A DNA stretch of 64,000 nt. Origin: Thalassotalea crassostreae. GTDB taxonomy: Bacteria > Pseudomonadota > Gammaproteobacteria > Enterobacterales > Alteromonadaceae. The DNA is taken from contig NZ_CP017689.1 of the NCBI RefSeq assembly GCF_001831495.1, positions 2,852,001 through 2,916,000 on the forward strand. Direction: 5' to 3'. Below, in pieces: positions 1 through 6,478 of this stretch. Position numbers and translations under genes: made by a program. The notes beneath the pieces are model-generated. The model did no database searches and was not told the origin of the DNA. It worked only from the letters and a program-made list of their open reading frames with translations. How positions within the stretch are numbered: position 1 is the stretch's first letter; each line of letters begins with the position of its first letter.

Positions 1-907
1 CCGAGATTGATTCAGATAGTTTATTAAGAGATAAACTATCTTGTAAAAATAATTGCTCTGTTTGCATCGCTGTCTCGAGTTTTAATGCTATTTCTTGCAT
101 CTTTTCATCGCTAAGTATCGCCGTTCGACTTTGTTTAAACGCATTAGTCTGAGGTTCGCTTTTATCCGATTCCTTTAGTACTTTTTGAGCTAATGCTTTT
201 TGAATAAATATGGCCAATGCAATCACTTCAAAAATTGGTAATAATTTTCCAGAGCCAAACCAATGCCAACCCAATGCCCCTAAAGCAAACTCGGCGGCAT
301 ACATTAGCCATATTGCTCCCCAAATAATTAATACTGGTTTAAACCAATCTAAAGCGCATTGCTCTATATCGGAAAAACGTTCCATTAATTGTTGTAAGTG
401 TCGATTATGAAGTTTTAATGCTAACACTAAAAATATCACGGTAAACGAAATGAATAAAATGGTCGCGAACAGGCAGGTATACACTGCAATTTTCCAAAGT
501 TCAGGATCTCTTGTTGTAGGATCTGCTAAGGCTAACTTTTCAGCCGGACTGATCAACAACATAAATGGCATCATTGCTAATACAACGAGAATAGGCCCTG
601 AGAAAGTAAGTGCTAATAACGATTTACTGATCGCTTTGTCAGGCGACATTGTTGCATGAGCATAAAAATAAAACGCTGGCCCTAATAACACTCTAAATGG
701 GAGTTGTGTACCTGCTAAAACTGGTGCATAAACATAAGCACCAGAATATATAAATAATTCGCCAGCCAAATGGAACAACAATAATAATAACAAACCTTTA
801 AAGAACATATTTTGCCTTACATTTGGCCTATTGAAAGCCTCGAATAATGCAAATACAGTCATTCCCATCATGCAGGAATATAAAATTGTCGGTAAAAGGT
901 TAACCAT
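1..907 (-). CDS. AraC-family membrane-bound transcriptional regulator (partial, 3' end outside window)
   Basis: An open frame on the minus strand starts at the ATG at 907 and runs off the left edge without a stop, so about 302 residues are visible. I see seven hydrophobic segments in the first ~240 residues (for example near MVNLLPTILYSC, GLLLLLLFHLAG and PVLIIWGAIWLMYAAEF). A charged cytoplasmic stretch follows, ending in QDSLSLNKLSESIS, which looks like the start of an AraC helix-turn-helix domain. A seven-helix membrane sensor fused to AraC HTH is a known architecture in marine Gammaproteobacteria. The DNA-binding domain itself lies outside the window, so the family call is an inference from the start of the motif. 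The ribosome binding site is weak, so the exact start is uncertain. Confidence 0.7.
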   Translation of the reverse strand, partial: MVNLLPTILYSCMMGMTVFALFEAFNRPNVRQNMFFKGLLLLLLFHLAGELFIYSGAYVYAPVLAGTQLPFRVLLGPAFYFYAHATMSPDKAISKSLLALTFSGPILVVLAMMPFMLLISPAEKLALADPTTRDPELWKIAVYTCLFATILFISFTVIFLVLALKLHNRHLQQLMERFSDIEQCALDWFKPVLIIWGAIWLMYAAEFALGALGWHWFGSGKLLPIFEVIALAIFIQKALAQKVLKESDKSEPQTNAFKQSRTAILSDEKMQEIALKLETAMQTEQLFLQDSLSLNKLSESIS

Positions 908-1042
908 GCTTTGGCCAAATATAATGATTCTTAATGCGTTAAAAGATTATAAAGTTAAATCGACGCTGAATCTACAATCTGACTAATTGAGAGTTCAATA
1001 CCTTAAATAAGCTATTCTATAGCTATTAAATAGCGATGATTA

Positions 1043-1462
1043 TTATGTAGTTTCCGCTACAACTTTCTTCCACGTGAATGCCAAATAAATAATAAATAGA
1101 CCTGTAAAAATCTCAATTGTACTAAAAAATTTATAATGCAGTGTACTGCCGCCCATGGTTAACGTAAACGCTTGCACTGAGGTGGTAAAAATACCTGTGA
1201 TGATATTAAGATACTTATTTAGTTTGAATGTTAAATACCTAGACAAGACGATCATAATTAATGGCACTTGCATGATAAAAGCAAACATTAACAAAAATTC
1301 TTCGGTGATCTTCATACCACCAACGTCGCCTGACAAAAACGCTTTTAGATAGGGAGCGAGGTGCATAGTAAATACATCGCAATAGATATAGTTCACCGTT
1401 AGAAAAATCCACAGTACAGATAAAAGTTGCTCTCGATTACCGTCGAAGTTAAAAATTTTCAT
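1043..1462 (-). CDS. Small integral membrane protein, DUF6326-like
   Basis: About 139 residues with four hydrophobic helices (LLSVLWIFLTVNYIYCDV, FLLMFAFIMQVPLIMIVL, IITGIFTTSVQAFTLTM, IEIFTGLFIIYLAFTW). The overall pattern resembles the DUF6326 family of small membrane proteins; no function is known. Two ATG codons lie six bases apart. The upstream AGGA abuts the first and sits at a normal distance from the second, so I place the start at 1462. The gene lies 135 bp upstream of the AraC-type regulator on the same strand and may be co-transcribed with it. It could be any small four-helix protein; the family name is from memory, not a search. Confidence 0.65.
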   Translation of the reverse strand: MKIFNFDGNREQLLSVLWIFLTVNYIYCDVFTMHLAPYLKAFLSGDVGGMKITEEFLLMFAFIMQVPLIMIVLSRYLTFKLNKYLNIITGIFTTSVQAFTLTMGGSTLHYKFFSTIEIFTGLFIIYLAFTWKKVVAETT

Positions 1463-1468
1463 ATTCAT

Positions 1469-1873
1469 TCCTGTATAAAGTTTATTAGCTTTAGTTTTGT
1501 TTTTAGTGATAGAACTTGGTTTTGATATGAAAAGTGCCCTAATTTAGAGGTGTTGTCGTTCAAATGGGCATATTCGAACGTTTTATTGCATTTATTTTTA
1601 GATTTTTAAACAAAAGCTATAATTTTGCTATCACAGTCAATCTAGATTCTATCTTTTCAAAATTTTCTTATTTACTTTTAAGCTGAACTCTAAATCCGCC
1701 TTAACAATCAGCCCTGCCATTTATGCATGCGTTTATTGAAGATTTTGGATAATAAAGATTTTGCCAAATATTTTATTCATTATTCGTGCAAATGGGCCCA
1801 TTAAGGCGATCAAAAAAATATCTTTAGATATGTTAAGTCAAATTTTCATAAAAATTATAAATAGGAAAAATCG
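1469..1873. other. Intergenic region with a 12-bp palindrome and a repeated half-site
   Basis: This AT-rich divergent spacer lies between the DUF6326-like gene and the DUF4386-like gene. CAAATGGGC occurs at 1561-1569 and again at 1789-1797. The second copy is part of the perfect palindrome AATGGGCCCATT (1791-1802), about 72 bp upstream of the plus-strand start codon. I see no open frame or RNA gene here. The palindrome is a plausible operator. Confidence 0.4.
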
Positions 1874-2557
1874 ATGACTAAACATCAAAACTTTTACGCA
1901 AAATTGGCGGGCATTTCATATGTTACTTTTACAATCGCGGGTCTAACAAAAATGTTCTTAAATTTAAAATTAACAAGTATCGATATGTTAGAAACAAATG
2001 GTTTGTTTCAAGATGAGATGCAATTTCGGTTTGGCATCTTTTTGGAAATAATTTTATTTTTAGCTGTAATTCTTGCTTCCACTTCTTTTTACGCTGTAAC
2101 TAAATCTATAAATAAGCAGCTTTCTCAAACTGCTTTGTGTTTACGGTTGGTTGAATTAATTGTCGGAGGTATGGCTGTCGTTTTTGGTATCACTATGTTG
2201 GCAATTGCTAATAAATCGTATTTTCCCGAGCTATTGGATATAGAACAAATGCGTATAGTATTGATTGTAGTCAGTAACTTTATTAATCCAGCTTATGAAT
2301 ATAGTTGGATATTTATGGGTTTTGCCGGAATAATTACATTTTATTTACTTTCACAGGCTCGCTACATACCTAAGTTTTTAGGTGTTTGGGGAGTGATAAC
2401 TTATAGTTCTTTAATTATATATCCCATCGCAAAACTGTTAATTCCAAATTTGCCTCGGGAAGTAATGTTTGTAATGTTTCCCGGCGCATTATTCGAACTT
2501 ACTGTAGGAATATGGTTAATGATAAAAGGAATAAATATCCCGATAAAAACAAGTTAA
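1874..2557 (+). CDS. DUF4386-family integral membrane protein
   Basis: A protein of 227 residues with about six hydrophobic segments. It opens with FYAKLAGISYVTFTIAGL, the typical opening of DUF4386 proteins (an A-[KR]-[IL]-A-G-x-x-Y motif before the first helix). Later helices include FLEIILFLAVILAS, VVFGITMLAIA and YSWIFMGFAGIITFYLL. No enzymatic residues stand out and function is unknown. AGGAAAAATCG before the ATG supports the start. The gene stands alone; the palindrome AATGGGCCCATT lies in its upstream region. DUF4386 genes often accompany small stress or antibiotic-response regulators, but nothing here proves such a link. Confidence 0.75.
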   Translation: MTKHQNFYAKLAGISYVTFTIAGLTKMFLNLKLTSIDMLETNGLFQDEMQFRFGIFLEIILFLAVILASTSFYAVTKSINKQLSQTALCLRLVELIVGGMAVVFGITMLAIANKSYFPELLDIEQMRIVLIVVSNFINPAYEYSWIFMGFAGIITFYLLSQARYIPKFLGVWGVITYSSLIIYPIAKLLIPNLPREVMFVMFPGALFELTVGIWLMIKGINIPIKTS

Positions 2558-2733
2558 ATCGATCTTAATTTAATATTACCGGGTTTCAATCAAGCTCGGT
2601 ATGTTCATTTTAAATTATTCATCCTCATTTCTGCATTATTTTACCCTGTTATTTAATGCTGCAGCTGTTGAATTTACGATTTTCAAACGTTGACCAAATT
2701 AGCTTAAATTTAGATTCCTAAAATCAAAGAAAA

Positions 2734-2760
2734 AGCGAGTACTACTTGGTAATACTCGCT
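2734..2760. terminator. Bidirectional hairpin terminator
   Basis: AGCGAGTA (2734-2741) pairs with TACTCGCT (2753-2760) across an 11-nt loop. An A-run lies on the left and CTTTAATTT on the right, so it can end the DUF4386 transcript and any transcript arriving from the right. Confidence 0.6.
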
Positions 2761-2850
2761 CTTTAATTTATCAACGGTAAACCTTGATAGCCTACCTGCT
2801 CACCTACTAATGTGATCACGACAATTCTAGTTGGAAACAAGCTACAACTC

Positions 2851-3048
2851 TTATTCTTCAGTATCAGTTTGGATCTCAGCTTCATGTTTTGTATTATAAG
2901 TATGCTTTAGCATCCCCTCTACCGCAGTGCAACTATCACACATTTTATTCTGTAATTCTCCTGGTTGAGATGCAAGGTTCCCTAAGCGTAAACTTTCATG
3001 GGGATTGAAAAAGGGACGAATATTTGAATAATTGATTTTACTCAGCGT
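2851..3048 (-). pseudogene. Orphan open frame without a start codon; probable gene remnant
   Basis: On the minus strand an open frame of 65 codons ends at TAA 2851-2853 and is bounded upstream by a TGA at 3049-3051. It reads like real protein (FNPHESLRLGNLASQPGE, then NKMCDSCTAVEGMLKH) with a CxxC pair, yet the only in-frame ATG is deep inside, before CDSC. It lies downstream of the anti-sigma gene on the same strand, with a hairpin between them. I do not recognise the parent family. It may be the degraded 3' end of a longer gene, or a 30-residue peptide starting at that internal Met. Confidence 0.35.
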
Positions 3049-3060
3049 TCATATGGAATT

Positions 3061-3092
3061 GCCAACAACAAAAAAATCGTCTTGTCGTTGGC
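3061..3092 (-). terminator. Hairpin downstream of the anti-sigma gene
   Basis: GCCAACAACA (3061-3070) pairs with TGTCGTTGGC (3083-3092), ten base pairs with one wobble. It lies just beyond the stop of the anti-sigma gene on the minus strand. The U-run falls in the loop rather than after the stem, so terminator function is only likely. Confidence 0.4.
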
Positions 3093-3112
3093 TAGCAAAA
3101 AGATAAAGGGCT

Positions 3113-4258
3113 TTATAAATGGGTTTGATAGTTAAACCAATGATTTTCTATAGGCGCTGTAGAGAGTAAAGTCATGGTTACCTTTTTAAGACTTGGATCT
3201 CCTTGCAAATGGACCTTATCAAAAATCATTTGTTGAATAACGTGAGTATCAGGATTAAAAAACAACACTAATTCCTTAACTCCTTTGGTTTTATTATCTA
3301 TTTTTTTTAGGGTGATTTTAGACCATAAACCAGCAATATTATTCGCTTGTTGATCATACTCAATCGTTAAATGGTAGCTTTGTTTCAATGCATTTAACAT
3401 CTCAGAAATATTCATGAAGGTTAACTCTGCACTTTTCGCAGCGAGGGGCAAGTTAACCTTTGCCTGGCTATTGGCTTGAGTCTCGATTTTAACCTTACCC
3501 TTTCCACCGATAGACCAACTTTCAACACCATTACTGCCAGTGATTTTGCCTTTTCTAAGTTGGTTATTGGCAATCAATACAAATTGTTCCCTGCCACTTA
3601 GATACAATTTTCCTCCCGAGAAACTGGACTTTTTATTTTTACGGTTGTCATCTTGACGTTCAGGTCCATTACTTTTCTGCTTATGCTTTGAACCCTTTTT
3701 ACCTTGTTTAGCTATTTCTACTTTAACGTCATAAACACGCCCCGCCATTTCAGAGAATGTCTCAATAACTTTATCCATTGCTGCAATGGCTTCATTACTG
3801 GGTAGCATCAAAGTAAAACTCAAACCAATAAGTATCAAAACAGATGCTGCGATACTAACCCAGCGCCTAAATAAAGGGATGACATTATTATTTTTACTGG
3901 TGCTGTTGGTAGTGGATAGTTCTTCTTGCCTAGAAAGTTGTGACATAACTTTTTCAATGCGAACACTTGTTTCAGCATCCCTGTCTTTTTGCTGAAGCAA
4001 TAAAGCATGTACTAACTGCTGTTGAGCATGCTCTGTTGAAGATAGTTCATTTGAGGATAACTCAGTTGCAACTAACTTCTCCTTTTCATCTGTAACACCC
4101 TCATTGTTCTGTGACAATTCTGTTGCTGTATTACACATTTGTTCGCCATAAAGCCAATACTCAACCTCAGCTTTGTCTTGGAGAGGTGAAACTTTATGAC
4201 TTGCTGACTCATTTTCGGATTTAGTCTCTGACTTCTTTTCTGAATGGATATCTTTCAT
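3113..4258 (-). CDS. Membrane-anchored anti-sigma factor with periplasmic LolA/RseB-like domain
   Basis: About 381 residues. The N-terminal ~130 residues are cytoplasmic, charged and Gln/Ser-rich, and should hold the sigma-binding part. One membrane helix follows (about 134-152, VSIAASVLILIGLSFTLML). Then come a lysine-rich linker (about 185-213, with KQGKKGSKHKQK) and a C-terminal beta-rich domain ending in VLFFNPDTHVIQQMIFDKV, which resembles LolA/RseB-type folds. A longer frame reaches 4306 but overlaps the sigma gene by 40 bp. I chose the ATG at 4258 because TTAGGAATTTCC supplies a well-spaced ribosome site and starts right after the sigma stop, giving sigma/anti-sigma coupling. The role is inferred from topology and neighbour; no zinc anti-sigma motif is visible. 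Confidence 0.7.
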   Translation of the reverse strand: MKDIHSEKKSETKSENESASHKVSPLQDKAEVEYWLYGEQMCNTATELSQNNEGVTDEKEKLVATELSSNELSSTEHAQQQLVHALLLQQKDRDAETSVRIEKVMSQLSRQEELSTTNSTSKNNNVIPLFRRWVSIAASVLILIGLSFTLMLPSNEAIAAMDKVIETFSEMAGRVYDVKVEIAKQGKKGSKHKQKSNGPERQDDNRKNKKSSFSGGKLYLSGREQFVLIANNQLRKGKITGSNGVESWSIGGKGKVKIETQANSQAKVNLPLAAKSAELTFMNISEMLNALKQSYHLTIEYDQQANNIAGLWSKITLKKIDNKTKGVKELVLFFNPDTHVIQQMIFDKVHLQGDPSLKKVTMTLLSTAPIENHWFNYQTHL

Positions 4259-4266
4259 GGAAATTC

Positions 4267-4797
4267 CTAACTCATCGCCATTAAGATGTTTTTTTGTTGT
4301 AAACATTGAAACAACTGTTTTTTCGCACGCCGTAATCTTTTTTTCAAAGCCTCTCTGGAGATATCAACATGCTGTTGAACTTCTGCTGTTTTGCGCTCCT
4401 CAAGATAACGTAAGCGAACGACTTGTTGATACTTTTCAGGTAACTGTTCAATGCATTGATGTAACACCTTGGTTTTTTCTTGCCAACTATCTCCAGAAGA
4501 TAATTCGATTTGAAGTAGCTGTTGATCTAAGTATTCAAGAATAGCGTCGTTACACATTAACATGTCGCGTTTAGCACAACGAAAATGTGCCAAAGCATGA
4601 TTTTTAGCAATGCCTCTTAACCAAGGTCCAAAACTACGAGTTTTATCAAAACTATCTAGTTTTTTCCATGCCGTAAGCATCGTTTCTTGATAAATGTCAT
4701 CAACGGCAGCAGGAGAACCAACAATGGCACGAAGATAGGTTAATAACATGCCCGTTTGTTCACGCATTAGAATTTCGAATACTTGTTCAGATTTCAT
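4267..4797 (-). CDS. ECF-type RNA polymerase sigma factor
   Basis: A protein of 176 residues with the two conserved sigma regions and none of the housekeeping extras. Region 2 is visible around DDIYQETMLTAWKKLDSF and SFGPWLRGIAKNHALAHFR. Region 4 is visible around LPEKYQQVVRLRYLEERK, with the DNA-reading helix DISREALKKRLRRAKKQL. The wording of region 2 (WLRGIAKNHALAHFR) resembles ECF groups common in Planctomycetes and Verrucomicrobia rather than RpoE; this is from memory. It is the first gene of a two-gene operon with its anti-sigma factor. It is divergent from the sulfatase operon, which is its most likely target. The shared 205-bp spacer holds a large inverted repeat. Confidence 0.88.
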   Translation of the reverse strand: MKSEQVFEILMREQTGMLLTYLRAIVGSPAAVDDIYQETMLTAWKKLDSFDKTRSFGPWLRGIAKNHALAHFRCAKRDMLMCNDAILEYLDQQLLQIELSSGDSWQEKTKVLHQCIEQLPEKYQQVVRLRYLEERKTAEVQQHVDISREALKKRLRRAKKQLFQCLQQKNILMAMS

Positions 4798-4847
4798 TTA
4801 GTCTGCTCTTTTCATTAAGCTTTCATTTAATATTGTCGTTAATCACT

Positions 4848-4955
4848 AAAAAGGGGACATTTATTGAAAAAAATTATGACAGCTGCTTATATTGACAAGT
4901 AAATGATCGTTAAGTCAATAAACAGAATTATTCTTAACTATTTTGTCCCCTTTTT
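4848..4955. promoter_or_regulatory. Divergent control region with nested inverted repeats
   Basis: AAAAAGGGGACA (4848-4859) and TGTCCCCTTTTT (4944-4955) form a perfect 12-bp inverted repeat. Inside it, TATTGAC (4890-4896) and GTCAATA (4914-4920) form a second one. The inner pair reads as TTGAC(A/T)-N17-TCAATA on both strands, that is two overlapping promoter-like elements facing apart. The outer GGGGACA arms point at the sulfatase and the sigma gene, each about 145-150 bp from a start codon. Either reading (operator/promoter, or a small mobile palindrome of REP type) fits. Confidence 0.5.
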
Positions 4956-5002
4956 GGATGTTGGTGACAATACTAGGTAATGACATACTCCTGAGGTGAT
5001 AA

Positions 5003-6478
5003 ATGAGCATAAATTTAATGAAGACCGCTAGCGGATTAATAGCCTTGATCTTCTCAAGCATGACCATGGCAAAGCAGCCTATAGACAAACCGAACATTCT
5101 GTTTCTATTGTCAGACGATCAAAGCTGGTCAGGCTTATCTGTAACAATGGACCCTAATCACCCAGACTCCAAAAGTAAGGTGATTGCAACACCCAATATT
5201 ACCCAACTGGCAGCTCAGGGAATGCTCTTTAGCCGTGCTTATGCTCCTGCCCCGGTATGTTCACCGACACGAATAAGTTTGCAAACGGGTAAAAGTCCAG
5301 CACAGTTACACTGGACCAAGGCTGCACCTGTGATGACAGCACGTGATGGATTGAAACTATTCCCCCCCTCTATCAACAAAAACATTGCCCAAAGTGAAAT
5401 CACCATTGCCGAGTTATTGCGACAACGAGGGTACGCTACAGCACACTACGGTAAATGGCATATCGGGGGGGGTGGCCCCAAAAACCATGGTTATGATGAA
5501 TCCGACGGTGATACCGGCAATAACGATGCAATTCCACACACGCCTCCCAACCCTGTCGATATTTTTGGCATGGGAGAGCGTGCTATAGATTTTATGGACC
5601 GTAATATTAGCAAAGGAAAACCTTTTTTTATTCAGATGTCCTATCATGCATTGCATCATCCTGAGAATGCTGATCCCAAACTGGTGAAGAAGTACGAAGG
5701 TTTAATGAAAAAGACCAGTGCCAAACAAAGTGGTCGTGCTGCCCTGGCTGAAGATCTCGATCGTGGCGTGGGTATTCTACTTGCAAAACTAGAGGCATTG
5801 GGTATTAGCAATAATACCTATGTTGTGTATATGTCAGATAACGGTTCAGGAGGCAATAAACTACTAAAAGGTGGCAAAGGATCCTTATGGGAAGGAGGTA
5901 TCAGAGTACCGTTAATTATTCGTGGACCTGGTATTAAAGCAGGTCAAATAAGCGATGAATCTATTGTTGGTTATGACTTATTTCCTACTTTTTATCATTT
6001 GGCAGGAGGTAATAAACCTTTGCCCAATGGTGTTGAAGGAGGTGATATTTCATCACTGTTAACTGGCGAGTCAGGACCTGTAAAAAGACCTTCGGAAGAT
6101 CTGGTATTTCATTTTCCCCATTATCAAGGAACTACTCCCCATAGTGTTATTTATCAGGATAACTTCAAGCTGATCTATTTTTATGAAACAGATAGCTCCA
6201 AATTGTTTGATCTAGACAAGGATATATCTGAATCTCAAGATTTGTCGTTAAATAATTCTAAGTTAAGTGCAAATTTATTAACCAGACTAAAAAGTCAATT
6301 GGCCAGCATTAATGCCCAGCTACCTGAAATGAATCCTGATTATGATGGTGTGACTCAGTATGATCCCAAGGGACGTAAAAAAGGAAAAGGCGATAAGGGT
6401 AAAGGTAAGAACAAAGGAAAAGACAAAAATAAAAACAAGCGCAAGAATAAAGATAACAATGGAGGGAAAAACCAATGA
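5003..6478 (+). CDS. Secreted sulfatase (alkaline-phosphatase superfamily) with lysine-rich tail
   Basis: A protein of 491 residues. A signal peptide covers about 1-23. PNILFLLSDDQ gives the first metal-binding aspartates (38-39). The sulfatase signature CSPTR lies at 86-90; its Cys is the residue converted to formylglycine in type I sulfatases. Further landmarks are GKWHIGGGG and YMSDNGSGG. The last ~40 residues are a low-complexity Lys/Gly/Asn tail (GRKKGKGDKGKGKNKGKD) that is not part of the family. The ribosome site GAGGTGAT supports the start. The protein should hydrolyse sulfate esters, perhaps of algal polysaccharides, outside the cytoplasm; the substrate is unknown. It overlaps the next gene by ATGA and so is translationally coupled. 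It is a likely target of the divergent ECF sigma factor. Confidence 0.9.
   Translation: MSINLMKTASGLIALIFSSMTMAKQPIDKPNILFLLSDDQSWSGLSVTMDPNHPDSKSKVIATPNITQLAAQGMLFSRAYAPAPVCSPTRISLQTGKSPAQLHWTKAAPVMTARDGLKLFPPSINKNIAQSEITIAELLRQRGYATAHYGKWHIGGGGPKNHGYDESDGDTGNNDAIPHTPPNPVDIFGMGERAIDFMDRNISKGKPFFIQMSYHALHHPENADPKLVKKYEGLMKKTSAKQSGRAALAEDLDRGVGILLAKLEALGISNNTYVVYMSDNGSGGNKLLKGGKGSLWEGGIRVPLIIRGPGIKAGQISDESIVGYDLFPTFYHLAGGNKPLPNGVEGGDISSLLTGESGPVKRPSEDLVFHFPHYQGTTPHSVIYQDNFKLIYFYETDSSKLFDLDKDISESQDLSLNNSKLSANLLTRLKSQLASINAQLPEMNPDYDGVTQYDPKGRKKGKGDKGKGKNKGKDKNKNKRKNKDNNGGKNQ

Noticed and set aside
210..659. Plus-strand open frames of 66 and 69 codons near the left edge
   Set aside because: They are opposite-strand shadows of the membrane-bound AraC-type regulator, which is open on the minus strand through this whole stretch.
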